From assembly GCA_011763485.2 (NCBI GenBank), contig JAANSK020277713.1:1-20761 (forward strand): a stretch of 20,761 bases of DNA, given 5' to 3'. Below the pieces are notes generated by a model that was not told the origin of the DNA, did no database searches, and was given only the letters and a program-made list of their open reading frames with translations. Both the position numbers and the translations under genes were made by a program. This DNA comes from Isoetes engelmannii (lineage: Eukaryota; Streptophyta; Lycopodiopsida; Isoetales; Isoetaceae). Below are positions 8,870 through 19,839 of this stretch, one piece after another (position 1 is the first letter of the stretch; every line of letters starts with the position of its first letter).

Positions 8870-9170
8870 ATATCATATGACATTACAGATACCATGTGAC
8901 ATATGTCATATATGTCATTATATCCCATATATGATATATGACATACATCTTACATATGTCATATATATTATTATATCCCATATATGCTATATGACATGCA
9001 TCTTACTTATGAGACGTATGCAAAATAATATATATGACTTATGATATGTGAGACATATGTCATATACATCTATGTATTGACATATATCATTATATAATAT
9101 AATATATATGCTATATGGCATATATCTTACTGACGAGACATTTGTCATATATGTTGTCTATGAAACCCAT
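8870..9170. repeat. AT-rich tandem repeat, ~53 bp unit
   Basis: A unit containing ACATATGTCATATAT, then TTATATCCCATATATG, then TATATGACATxCATCTTA occurs at about 8899-8952 and 8952-9005 (period 53). A more diverged, longer third copy lies at about 9052-9150. The flanks are rich in CATATG/GACATA words. This is a small satellite-like or cryptic-simple region just outside the right end of the MULE. Confidence 0.7.
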
Positions 9171-9189
9171 GTATATAATATCATTGTAT

Positions 9190-12100
9190 ATATATTCTAA
9201 CTTCAGATGCAGGGCCATCTTTATTATGTTGATCCCACCCATCGGTTCGAAAAAATGGATGGGCACAATCCTGCCACCTCATGGGGGATGCACCTACATC
9301 ATAGGGCATGCATGGGGTCATGCACCCCATCTGCGGGTCATCGGATCAAAGGAGGGAGGCACGATCCTGGCCGTCGAGTGTGGCTCAGAAGGTTCAAAGA
9401 AGATTCATGTATTGGGGCATTCGATTGTTGTTGCTACTAAAAGAAGCATCGGTCTCGTTTGTTGATTAAATAAGGGGAAAATTTAATGCTATAGTTCTCT
9501 TCTTACATAGAAGAGAACCATCATTCTAGGAAAAGGGACGTCAGTTGTGGCGCCAACTATCCTTTTAGACCCAAGCTTTCTATGGCACGGACTTTCTTTG
9601 GTCCTTTCTCCCATACGAGCCTTGTGTTTTCTGCATTCCTCATCGGCATTTCCTCTGAGCTGAATCTTTGTTGCACGGAGTTTTTCCTATTTTATGATTC
9701 TCCTATCCAAGTATTGCTTCCCCTAATCATATGTGTGATGGATTGGGCTCAGGGTGGTACTTGCGCCTTGAGGGGATCGATGATGTCTCCCTGGAGATCC
9801 GGTCCCAGCTAGAATTTGTAGGGTTGCTTTTTCTTTCTCACTTTTGTGCTAATTTCCCTCTTGAAACCTCTACTCCTGATCTCACATCCCTCTGTCGATT
9901 GGCTGTCCCCTGCTAATGATGCCCATTTCCATCTGCCTCGCTCCTTCTGCATTGCTTCCAACAGATGATAGCATTGCGTCCTTCTTCGACATTGCTCCCT
10001 GGGTCCTACGCTAGCAGGCCCTACTATGATCGACAGATTTTGACTGCCCCAACATCACTGGCGTGGGCTGATCAGGCCCTGGATCGGCCCTAAAATTTCC
10101 CGCAAAAAAAGCTCTGCAGGTCTGTTGATCGTTGGTTTTCATGGGATACATGAATTGGGCCTCCACCCCAAACTTCTATCCATAGTTGTTGAGGGTTTTC
10201 AACACCCAGTATCCCCTAGTTTATGAATTATATTATGGTTAACTTGATTTTCGTGTTGGCATTGATATGCTCATGTTTAATTAACTGGTTTTGGAAAGGT
10301 CTATGGTCCAGTTGGTTGGTGGGAAAGGTTAAGGCTCTTGCATCTCGTGGTCCGGGGCCCTGAAGGTATAACCTAGGTATTCGTTATATTTTTTGGTTGG
10401 TCGGTCCTAGTTGTTGCATGGGTGGGATGCGTAGCTCTTATAATCATGATTTTGCAAACTTGTGTGCGATTGTGTTTTAACTGTTGGTAAAGTCCGTTCT
10501 TTTTTGGGCCTAGCATGGGCCGTAGGTTGCTGACCTTGAAAGTCATGCTTTTGTACTTTTTGTGTAGAATTAATATTTTCATGCTTGTATGATGTTAGAC
10601 ACATGAACACTTTGGGGCTTTTGGTTTCTTTTCTTCCCAGATCTATTCTTTCTTGATTGCGGCCATCCGATTGCCGCCTTGGGCTGAATCCATCTTTTAT
10701 TTGCTGTCTATGGTTATCCCCAAAATAGAGCATACTCATGGTTTTGATTGTTGATATTTAGATTTACGGTTTCAGAGATGTTTCAGAGATGGGTTCAGAT
10801 TAGTTGGGTCCCGATCTCCTTTCTGATTCTAAGGCAGCACCCTCTACCATTTTTCGTCTCTCTCTAGGTTCGACTGTTCTATATTAAGTGATTGCTAGTT
10901 ATTTTTCTATGTATAAGTTTTGTGGACCTGTTGGTGGAGATTCAAAGCTTTCTAGTTCGTGGTTCTAGGTTCGTTGCCCTTCATATGCATTTTCATGCTT
11001 GCATGTTTTATGCTCTACATTTAATACGTGTTTACTCTATCCCCCCCCCCCCCGATTTTTCATCTTTGTTTTATCCCACTCCTGCAAAAAAAAATGTGAG
11101 ATGAATTATTTGAGAGAGAAATTTCTTCTTCTGTATTAACTGATCTTATAAACCAATGTCATATGCATTTGTTATATCCAACTTGAGAAACACAACGTTC
11201 TAATTAGCTATCAATCTGAAAGAATTCTTCGTACACCTACGTAACATAGGAAAAAAAAAAGAAACGAAGAAAAGACAAACTACGAAAAAGATATAATAGT
11301 ACCTCCTAAATGTACAAAGCCATATGGCTTTTGTATTCCATCAATTAGACATATAGTGGGAAAAGACCAGAAGATCTAATGACATTCTAATATGAGGCAT
11401 CACCTGAGGAATTTACACTTTCCAGGCATCTTAACACATCCTTCCCGATGGTTAATCTGGCAAAAAGTAGGTGGTTAATCCGATCATCCGATATCAGCCA
11501 CCTAGGGTGGTTAATCCGGTCAAAAACTTGTTCATCCAACCAAAAAGACAGGTGTAAAACTAGCGGGGGGAGGAAATTTTCATCAAATTGTTCTTCCTGC
11601 TCCATGGGGGGGATTGATCTGCTTTAAAAAGCATGTCAATCGCTTTATCTGCCCTTTTTAATACCAGATTGATGAAGAGAGGAAGATATTTGAGATAAAA
11701 TAGAGCCGTATCGATAAAAAATGGGCAAATACATTTGTTTTTTGGGCTTCAAACCGCTATTCTTCGTGGCTGATACCGGATCAAAACTCTTTGTTGTAAT
11801 TTTCTGTAATATCTTCCATGACATGGGTCTAATGAAAAAGCTTCTTGTCCATCATCTGAAGCTTGAATGTTGGTGGTTGGTGTATAATGTGAGTATTGGC
11901 AACTTTGATGAATTCTACCGCATTCATTGCCATGGTAAGCAAGCATTATTTTTCTTTAATCAAGATAATTTTTGTTAATAATTATAAAAGAGACTTTTCA
12001 AAGAGAGAAATAAGATCTTTTAAATTAGCAATCTTTATAACTATAAGAGTGAACCTGTCTTTTTCTTTGACTATGTGATTTTAAGTTAAAAAAGATTGTT

Positions 12101-12667
12101 TATTTAACTCAAAAAAGATAATTTTTGGCATAAGCTCAAGAAAGCTAAAAAGATGTAATTTGGGAAACTTTTTAGCCTAAAGCATCAAGTTTCCTGTTGT
12201 TTTGGAATTGTCCAACAAGCTATAAAGATATTCCTCAAATCTGTCAAAAAAATCAAGAAAAAACCCAATTTTTAGTGTGAAATTTTCCTACTAATATTAT
12301 ACATGCATGTTAATTTTGGAAAATAATCGAACACATGCTATTAAACCTCGGTATTTCCCAAACCACTGCACGATACGCTAGATTGGGTCCGTATTTATTA
12401 CACGGGAAGCCGTTAATAGGGCCACAAGACTTGGTACCTGTGACGTACTAAGTAGTGCACTTAAGTTGCCTACGATACATTGGTGGGAATGTAAGATGTT
12501 AGCAGCCCCTATGACCTGTCTTTCACATACAACTCATCAGAATAGAATAGAATAACTTTTTTTAATCGTCCACGGAGGCCAATTGGCCTATATTCATCGA
12601 TATCCTGCCAATTGTTGTCATAGGACTTTTGCTTGGCAACTTTACCAAGGCTGTAAGGACTGCACTA
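9190..12667. other. Long intergenic stretch, no gene recognised
   Basis: About 3.5 kb between the AT-rich repeat and the ABCC stop codon. Open frames are short (the longest are 85-116 codons) and show no known domain. Visible items are a run of 13 C's (11041-11053), a weak tRNA-like promoter pair near 10304-10359, and three GGTTAATC(C/T)G words near 11450-11520. The 11100-12350 part is strongly AT-rich. The 9200-11000 part is more balanced and could be worn transposon sequence, but I cannot name a family. Confidence 0.5.
10304..10359 (+). repeat. Possible tRNA-derived SINE head
   Basis: TGGTCCAGTTGG (10304-10315) resembles an RNA polymerase III A box (TRGCNNAGTNGG). GGTCCGGGGCC (10349-10359) agrees with a B box (GGTTCGANNCC) at 7 of 11 positions. 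The spacing between the box starts is 45 bases, as in plant SINEs. No cloverleaf and no clear tail or target duplication was found. Confidence 0.25.
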
Positions 12668-15600
12668 TTAACAATCCATTTCTGCCAGATTTTGTGTGCT
12701 CCTCGAGCGATTCCAATACTCCTGTACTAATGAGGAGAATAACGAAGCTTGACTTGCTAGTAAGTCAAGTGGGGCTCCAAATTCCTTGGCCTCCCCTGCA
12801 GTGGAGGAAAGGAAAGGTAAGAAAAACAATGCAGAATAGCATACAAACTTATCAAACTCCTCTCACCAGAGTCGAGCACCAGGACTTTGTCACTGTCCAC
12901 TACACTTGGTATTCTATGAGCAATGCTGATGACTGTGCAGTCTGAAAATTCTTCTTTCATTATCTTCTGAAGGATCCAGTCAGTTTGCGTATCAATTGAA
13001 GCCGTTGCTTCATCAAGCACCAAAATTCTACTATGCTTGAGCAGTACTCTACCCAGGCACAACAGTTGCCGCTGGCCCATGCTCCAATTCTCGCCATTGT
13101 CTGCAACTGTAACCATTTGCACACTGACCGTAAAGATACTATGCAGTAGAAACTAAAACTCAAAAGACTAGACTACTGTCAATGTTGCTAAATCTCAACA
13201 CAATAACAATTCACTACTAGTCGATCTGATTAAGACGCATACCTGGATAATCCAATTTTTCTTCCTTAGAGTTGACTGTATCTATAAGCTGGCATTTCCT
13301 GAGTGCCTATAAGATGATAAATTCCACAAATCTCGCAGATGTTAATTTTAAATAGTACCAGAAACATGATATACCTCCCAAAGTTCCTGTTCACTGTAGA
13401 TATTAAGGGGATCTAAGTTTGTCCGTACTGTGCCTTCAAATAGTGTAGGTTCTTGAGGGATAATGCTTAGCCTAGACCTTAGGCTCTTCAGACAAATGCT
13501 TGAGATGTCAATATTATCCACCACAATTCTGCCACCTGCTGGCTCTACTAGCCTAAAAAGAGCTTGAATAAGGGAGGACTTCCCACTACCCGTCCGGCCA
13601 ACCACCCCAAGTTTTTCACCACCTTCCAACCTAAAAGATATGCCTTTTAGGACAAGGGGACTCTCAGGACGATAACGCAGCTGCCAAACAAAATTTAATA
13701 CATGAAGATTACCAGAAGAACTTAACATAAGGTAATTACAATACAAAAATGTACTGATAGAAACTCAACATACCTCTACAACTGCAAGATTACAAAATCT
13801 ATCCTTAGAATCTAAGAGAGAAGGGATGGGAGGTAGGAAGAGCAAACAACTTAATTTGCTTGAAAAATGAATTCGGTAATATATAGATCTGGTAGGGCAA
13901 CTCCAAACTGCTAAAGAATGAGATATTTGACTATATATCTGCTGACTAGCTAGATCTAACTAAAGGGTATGCTAGCTAGATCTGATAGAGCAACTCAGAA
14001 CATATGCAAATCTGAAATACGGAGACCTGACTACAAATCTGCTAACTAGACAGCTCTAACCAAAAGGTATTATAGATCGTCGTATATGCTGCATAGTGAG
14101 TTTTACATGCTCCTGACATGTGATCATGTACATCTGTTGCCACCTACATACAGAACCCATGATGTATGTAGCAGCTTCTAACAAATTACTTTACGATGCA
14201 AATTTAATGCTCCATAGAATCCACTACATCCTGAGTTAGCTTGCACTCCAATTACAAGTCTGATGGTCGGCGCAGACAAACGGGGGAAGCAAGGAATGTG
14301 AGAGTACTAACCATTACATCGCTTGCCACTAAAATGCATGCAACAAACATGCAGATGACCATAACTGCACGTGCATGATTAGAATAAGAAATGGACCTGC
14401 AAACTCTCGACACTAATTGTCCCTTGATGGGGCCAAGAATCGGGAGGTCGGTTGTCTTTTGTTGACTCTGGCTGCTCACTAGGTATGGAAGTGTATTGTA
14501 ATATCCTTTCTACTGCCACCATATTTTGCTCAATTTGACAGTAACAGAATATCATATAATTAAGGCAGGCACTGATTGCAAGCCCATACGAGAGGGATAG
14601 TCCAACATACTCTGCATTCCGGTAAGAATTGTTAATTTCAAGAAATATGACTGGTAGTTCACAAAGTTCCAAGTTGAACAAAGTAATGGAAAGAATGATT
14701 AGAAGACTGCTAACCAGGTTTAATTGAGCCTTTAGGAAGCAGCACCAGAAGAGAAGCAGAGGAACAGAGTATAATTATGCCAATAAACTCTAGCCGGAAA
14801 CTCAGCCACTCATTGCATGCAGCATTGTGAAAACTCATAGAAACATTTGTATTGACACGCTGAAAATTGACCTGCGAAAAATGCTCTTGGTGTCTAAAAG
14901 CGCGAATCGTCATGATTCCTGCAATAGTCTCTTTGAAGTGTTGTATGATCGGTGCTTCAGTAATTGATTTCAACCGGGTAAGTTCTCTTGATGTAGAAAT
15001 AAAGTACCTCTGTCATTAAAAACTAAAAGCTTAGTGTCCAAGATAAAACTAGCTTAAAAGCAGACGTCAACTCCCATAGTAAAAATACTAGTTTGATTGC
15101 ATTGCCGTGCTCTAGATTTTGCTTCTACTGCATACAGTAAGACTGATAACTTGTCCAGCAAATTAGAAATAATGAAACCATCTGACAATGTTCAAATATA
15201 ATCATGGCCAGCCAACAGAAGCCACAGATTTGGGAAAATAGTTAAGAGCTTGCACATAAACTAAAATGAGTTAAGGTTGACCTAGCCCATGCAATAAGGT
15301 CTTCCGCCTGAAGACCTTATTGCATGGGCTGGAGAAGAAGGGAACGTCTCCTACATATACATCTTTGATTCACCATATCTATCTGTACTTTGATATTATT
15401 CAGTTCCATTGACGTGAGTTATATAAATGAAAAGAAAATAGTAAGTACCTGATAAGAAATGTATATCCAGGTCAATGGAACAATAACCAAGATCAGTTGC
15501 CATGTGATTTTTGAAATGACAAGAACGACTCCAATCAGCATAAATGCAGTTGCCAGTGTGCTTCCATATACGAAAGGTAAAGTGAAATCAAGGGTGACTT

Positions 15601-18600
15601 GATCAGTTGATGACTGCCAGACATTACCATCCCAATTAGCAGACCTATAATAAGGATGTGCAAAGGCATGCTATGCTGGGATGCAAAAACTGAGAACTTC
15701 CAAAAAAAAAACGCAAATGCATCTTCCAATAGTGAAAGTCCTACCCTGGTGAGAATTCTTCCTGTTGGAGTAGCATCAAAGAATGACATAGGTGCAGAAA
15801 AAATGTTCCGGACCATGGACAAATAGAATCTTTGTGCAGTAAGTAACCCACAAAAGGCTATAAGAATCGTTCGCAAAAGTACAAACAACCCACTTCCAAA
15901 AGCGAGTCCAGCATAAACTGAAATGAATTTTTGAGGACGAACTCTGTTTGTATCAGATGTAGAATTAGCAAGCCAAAAGTCACTCTCAATTTGCAAGCCT
16001 TGCCATGCACTCTGAATGAGCAACAAAAGCAAGATATGCAGGCCATTGAATACCTTCGTTCCATATGCCCAATAAACAATCTTATTCACGTGCCCTGTAG
16101 CTCTCTCTTCTTCCTCAATGAAATGAGGAGCAGTCTTAGCCACCTTGCTCTCTGACTTAATGCTCTGACATTTCATCAGTGGCTTGTTAGAGGGTTCAGT
16201 ACAGACTGCAACCATGGCACCAGTTGGTTTTGCGACCTCAATGTCACTTTCACCAGTTATATTTATGGCCTCTAAAGCTTGATTATGTGCAACCACCAAA
16301 GCCCCAAAGTCAAGACCATGTTGCAATAACTGCTCATATGTTCCTGATTGAACAATCTTACCATCTCGCATAACCTGAAAATCACATAATGCAAAGGGCG
16401 CAGATATATATTTTTTTTCTTTAATCGAATATATTATATGATAATAATCTAAACAGCATGTATAAAGGAACCCAACTTACCAAGATCAGATCAGCACCAT
16501 GTAAAAATTCAACCTGGTGAGTGACCAAGAGCACAGTGCGTCCTCTTAATGCTCCTTTTATACATTCCTATAGTCACGGTAAGAGAACAAGAAATTGAAC
16601 TAAATAGTATTTACGATCCTTACCTATGAACATTAATTGCAACATGCCTAAAGGAAGTAAGTACAATATAGCAAGAGTTAAAATTAAGGATATAGTTGCC
16701 TGAATCTAACCATAAAAAGAGCTGAACCAGTGTGAGCATCCACGGCACTAAAGATGTCATCAAGCAGATACACATCTGCGTTTTGATATACAGCCCGTGC
16801 TAACTGAACACGTTGCTTTTGACCTCCACTGAGATTTATTCCTCTTTCTCCAATTTCAGTTTGATCTCCATGCTCAAACTGATGTAAATCACTTATCAGA
16901 GAACAGGCACGGAGTGTCTCATTATATATATCATGCTTAAACGACTTCCCAAACAGGATATTTTCTTGAATAGTACCATTTTGAATCCATGGTGCTTGTG
17001 CAACATAAGCCACATTGCCGCTTACTCTTACCTGTCACACTTAGGTGGATTAAATTGTTAGAAAAGGCATGATGTTTCCTAAAGGAGAGATTGACCAAAA
17101 AAGAAAAATGAATGCATAACTCTACAATGTTTGGAGTCCACTTTTCAACTATGTGAAGGAAATGGCATAACAAGCACTTGATTGAGTTAGATATCAAGTG
17201 ACAAGAGATATACATACTAATAATACCTTGCCAGATAACTTTTGCATCTCGCCTAGAACGCATGCAAGGAGTGCAGATTTTCCAGAACCCACAGCTCCAA
17301 CAATAGTAACAACTGAACCAGATGGAATGGAAATGTTTATGTCTTTCAATGTGGCCATTTCTTGCTCTTCCTCCCACTTAAACGACGCATTCTCTATCAT
17401 TATAGCAATACTTTCCCCAGCTGGCAATCTTTCAATAATGGCCGAGTCTATATCACTGCTTTCCAAATATTTTTGTAGACGACTTAATGACACAGCTGCC
17501 TGTGCTGCTGCCATGATGATTTGTGGGAAGGCTCTTAGCGGCTCTTGTAGTATTCTGAATGTTGCAATTGCAGTAAATGCACGGCTAGCTGTAAGCTCAG
17601 TTCCAGACAAAATGCATGCACCAAATGTCATTACCGACACAGCATTTGGCGAAAGCCACAAAAAGAAGATACTAATAGCAGCAATATACATTAGTCTCTT
17701 AGCCCAGACCAGCTCCATTCCACGTGTTTCTTCTATTTTGGCTAGGAACCAATCTTGCCATGATTGCATTTTGATAATTTTCATATTGTTGATAGCCTCA
17801 TTTGTCACTTTAATGCGTTCATCCTTACAAGCCATGATTTTTTTCCAGGATTTGCGCTGTTGTGATGCTATAAGCAAACAGATAAGCATAACCATAATCA
17901 TGGTTCCTAACCCAGCAACTGTTGAAATCCCAATGATTTTGAAAAGAATCAGCAATGCGAGTCCAATCTGCAATGGTAGAATCCATAAATTGTGGACATT
18001 GATCATGAAGTTTGAAACCTCTTCTACATCGACAGACATATAGTTCACAATCTGCCCACTTCCATGATCTTGCCGTGCTGAATTTGAAAGGAGAAGGCTC
18101 TTTTTGAAGACTGCTGCAATCAGTGAAGATTTTACAACCAGGGAAAGCCTCCAACAAAGAAAACTTCGTTGTCGTTCTGTCAATTGCTCTATAACTTTTG
18201 CAAAAAATAAGATAAGAACAAGTCGAAGTCCAACTGTCCAAGAAGCATCCTTCCTTGTTGCAAAGTCGATGAATGACTGAATCATCAGAGGCCCTACATA
18301 CATGAGAGAAAGTTTTATGAACGAAAGTAAACCTGTGCATGCTAACAGTGACCAGTGCGAGCCCGCCAAGGCCCTAGGTATAGACTTCTTCAGGGGTTGC
18401 TTTGACAAGTTCTCCTGAAATGTCCTAAGTAGACTTTCTGCCTGGTCTTCTTGCGAAAGAGCTGGAATATCATTGATCTGCAAAGCTCTCTTACTGCCAC
18501 ACTTAAGGAGTGAATCTAGCCATAAAAACAGAGCTTTGCTTGCATATCCTGCTGATGCGTAAGTACTGTATAAGTTCCTTGGGATAGCATGCCCTGAAAC

Positions 18601-19378
18601 AATTAAAGGTTCAGTGAGCGTGGGATTGCCTTCCACCATGCCCATGCTACTGGTCTGATTCCAAGCAATACAAATAAGTAATAATGTCATTAAAGTTGTG
18701 AATATTGATGAGATTATGTCAACCATTGCGCCAAAAGTGGGCCTTTTATGAATGACATATGATACCAGGTTAAGAATAGAGAATATGAAACTCACAGCCC
18801 ACCAAATTTTAAGTGGAAATACGCGAACTGATATTGAACGCCGAAATTCATATTGTATAACCAAAAACGAAATCAACCAGGTTGCAGCCTGAGTTATTGA
18901 CCACAGGACCATATAAAAAGGAATTTGTGGTTTCTGATAATGTAGCTTGAAAAGGTGCCATATCATGATGCTTGAATGGAGTAAGCATAAAAGTGATGTA
19001 ACAAATTGACAAACATGAAACAGATGTTCCTTTGAAACAAGGATAGACCTATCCAATGTCCTTTCTTCCAAATGAACATTAGCACACCTGAAACTCTTTC
19101 TGATTGCAATGATAGAAAACCATAGGAAGAATATCACGTTGACAGTGGACAAAAGGACATGGTCCAAGCAAGGATCAAACAATGATAAGAATCCCTGCTG
19201 AAAGCATTCTCCTCTGAATGGTCTGGAGCAAATCGCAGCGCAAATATCGCTGAAGAGAGCAAGATTAGTGTCACCAATAGCTGCAAAAGAAAAGCCTAAG
19301 CATATCAGCTTTATCACATATTCTTATATCCTTGTGAAGTCATAGGACTTACTTACCAGCCATTATGCTTGGCAACAT
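12668..19378 (-). CDS. ABC transporter C family (MRP-type) full transporter, complete gene
   Basis: This is an ATP-driven exporter of conjugates and related anions, usually in the vacuolar or plasma membrane. Coding exons: 19378..19357, 19280..17227, 17031..16711, 16567..16481, 16374..15745, 15613..15449, 15009..14715, 14611..14397, 13680..13375, 13306..13243, 13106..12867, 12795..12668. All junctions are GT-AG and the phases agree, giving 4527 nt and 1508 residues. TMD0 is about 40-215, TMD1 315-590, TMD2 935-1200. NBD1 has Walker A GAVGSGKS (669-676), LSGGQ (759-763), Walker B VYLLDD (779-784) and VTHQ. NBD2 has Walker A GRTGSGKS (1291-1298), SMGQR, Walker B ILVLDE (1414-1419) and His1450. 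NBD1 has Asp and NBD2 Glu after Walker B, the usual ABCC asymmetry. An in-frame TAG two codons upstream supports the start. Similarity recalled from memory is nearest the ABCC4/8/10/14 group; the exact orthologue is unresolved. Confidence 0.96.
13884..14070. repeat. Diverged tandem duplication in an ABCC intron
   Basis: Unit 1 (13884-13970) and unit 2 (13977-14070) both run from TAGATCTGGTAGGGCAACTC (unit 2: TAGATCTGATAGAGCAACTC) through ATCTGCTGACTAG (unit 2: ATCTGCTAACTAG) to AAAGGGTAT (unit 2: AAAAGGTAT). They lie inside the 716-bp intron 13681-14396. Confidence 0.75.
15284..15330. repeat. Perfect 21-bp inverted repeat with 5-base loop in an ABCC intron
   Basis: The arm 15284-15304 (AGCCCATGCAATAAGG...) pairs without mismatch with 15310-15330 (...CCTTATTGCATGGGCT). 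The loop is CGCCT. It lies in the 439-bp intron 15010-15448, so the ABCC pre-mRNA would carry a strong hairpin there. Confidence 0.92.
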
Positions 19379-19395
19379 ATGCTACATGCTGATGC

Positions 19396-19661
19396 CTGTG
19401 CAAAATAATTCCGATATAAACATACTAAATCATGTTCCAAGTTAATAGTGAAAATTTTCTAAAGATATTCAATGATGTAGGTGGCGCCCATGAGCTTTAA
19501 CAGACAGAGGCAATTTGACAAAAGAAAATAAGAAGACGCTAGATAACTGATTTAAGTACAAAAAACACAATGACGGAGGCTGATTTTCTAAAACCCAAAA
19601 ACAGAATCGACACAGCGACACGATTCGAGCGAGTGATTGATTGGTATGCGAGAAAAAATAC
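19396..19661 (-). other. Predicted 5' UTR intron of the ABCC gene
   Basis: On the minus strand a donor (TTGCTG|GTATTT, intron from 19661) and an acceptor (TTTTGCACAG, ending 19396) would place a 39-nt piece (19395-19357) as the first coding exon, carrying a short leader. Many plant genes have an intron just ahead of the start codon, but here only splice-site shape supports it. An ATG at 19717 in the putative upstream exon would open a reading frame that runs across the splice and past the main start in another frame. Confidence 0.4.
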
Positions 19662-19740
19662 CAGCAATTAATTCTCAGTTGGTGGCAAGTATGAAGAAGA
19701 TCCGACGGGTGATGCATGAAGCCATTTTGGCTCCCGACCC

Positions 19741-19748
19741 ATTTAAAA
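19741..19748 (-). promoter_or_regulatory. Weak TATA-like element of the ABCC gene
   Basis: The minus strand reads CTTTTAAATGG, an imperfect TATA-like string about 80 bases upstream of the predicted 5' UTR donor. It is the only candidate close enough to serve the predicted leader exon. Confidence 0.25.
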
Positions 19749-19775
19749 GTTGATGGACATGTGGCCGTAGAAATG

Positions 19776-19839
19776 CACTAGCTTTCGGCAAGAGCTTGCC
19801 GTTTCTGTGCACGCGTAGGCAGAGTCTTTACAGGTAGTG
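19776..19839. mobile_element. Possible tiny CACTA-like fragment
   Basis: The 64 bases begin CACTA and end TAGTG, as ends of CACTA (CMC) DNA transposons do. They contain the near-palindrome CGGCAAG-AG-CTTGCCG (19786-19801). The flanking triplets (ATG and GGC) do not match as a 3-bp target duplication, and the inverted ends agree only weakly beyond the first five bases. It lies just upstream of the ABCC TATA-like element. Confidence 0.2.

Noticed and set aside
9540-9562. TGGCGCC string (9548-9554), like an LTR-element primer binding site, preceded by a TATA-like TTAAATAAGG
   Set aside because: A single short string. No matching long terminal repeat, polypurine tract or retroelement coding region was seen, so no LTR fossil is called.
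11041-11053. Run of 13 C's
   Set aside because: A simple homopolymer, possibly of inexact length in the assembly; no function can be read from it.
11450-11525. Three GGTTAATC(C/T)G words
   Set aside because: Spacing is irregular and the shared core is about 10 bases, too little to call a repeat array or binding-site cluster.
11721-11978. 85-codon plus-strand frame starting MGKYICFLGF
   Set aside because: It lies in AT-rich DNA, has no known motif and no flanking gene signals; it is likely chance.
15535-15744. Open frame continuing from the ABCC exon into the intron at 15614-15744
   Set aside because: The intron has good splice sites and its removal restores the conserved [14 protein letters not shown] sequence; the read-through frame does not match the family.
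17198-18043. A 281-codon plus-strand open frame
   Set aside because: It is antisense to the large ABCC exon, whose minus-strand reading has conserved domains and correct splice phases; the plus frame has no recognisable content.
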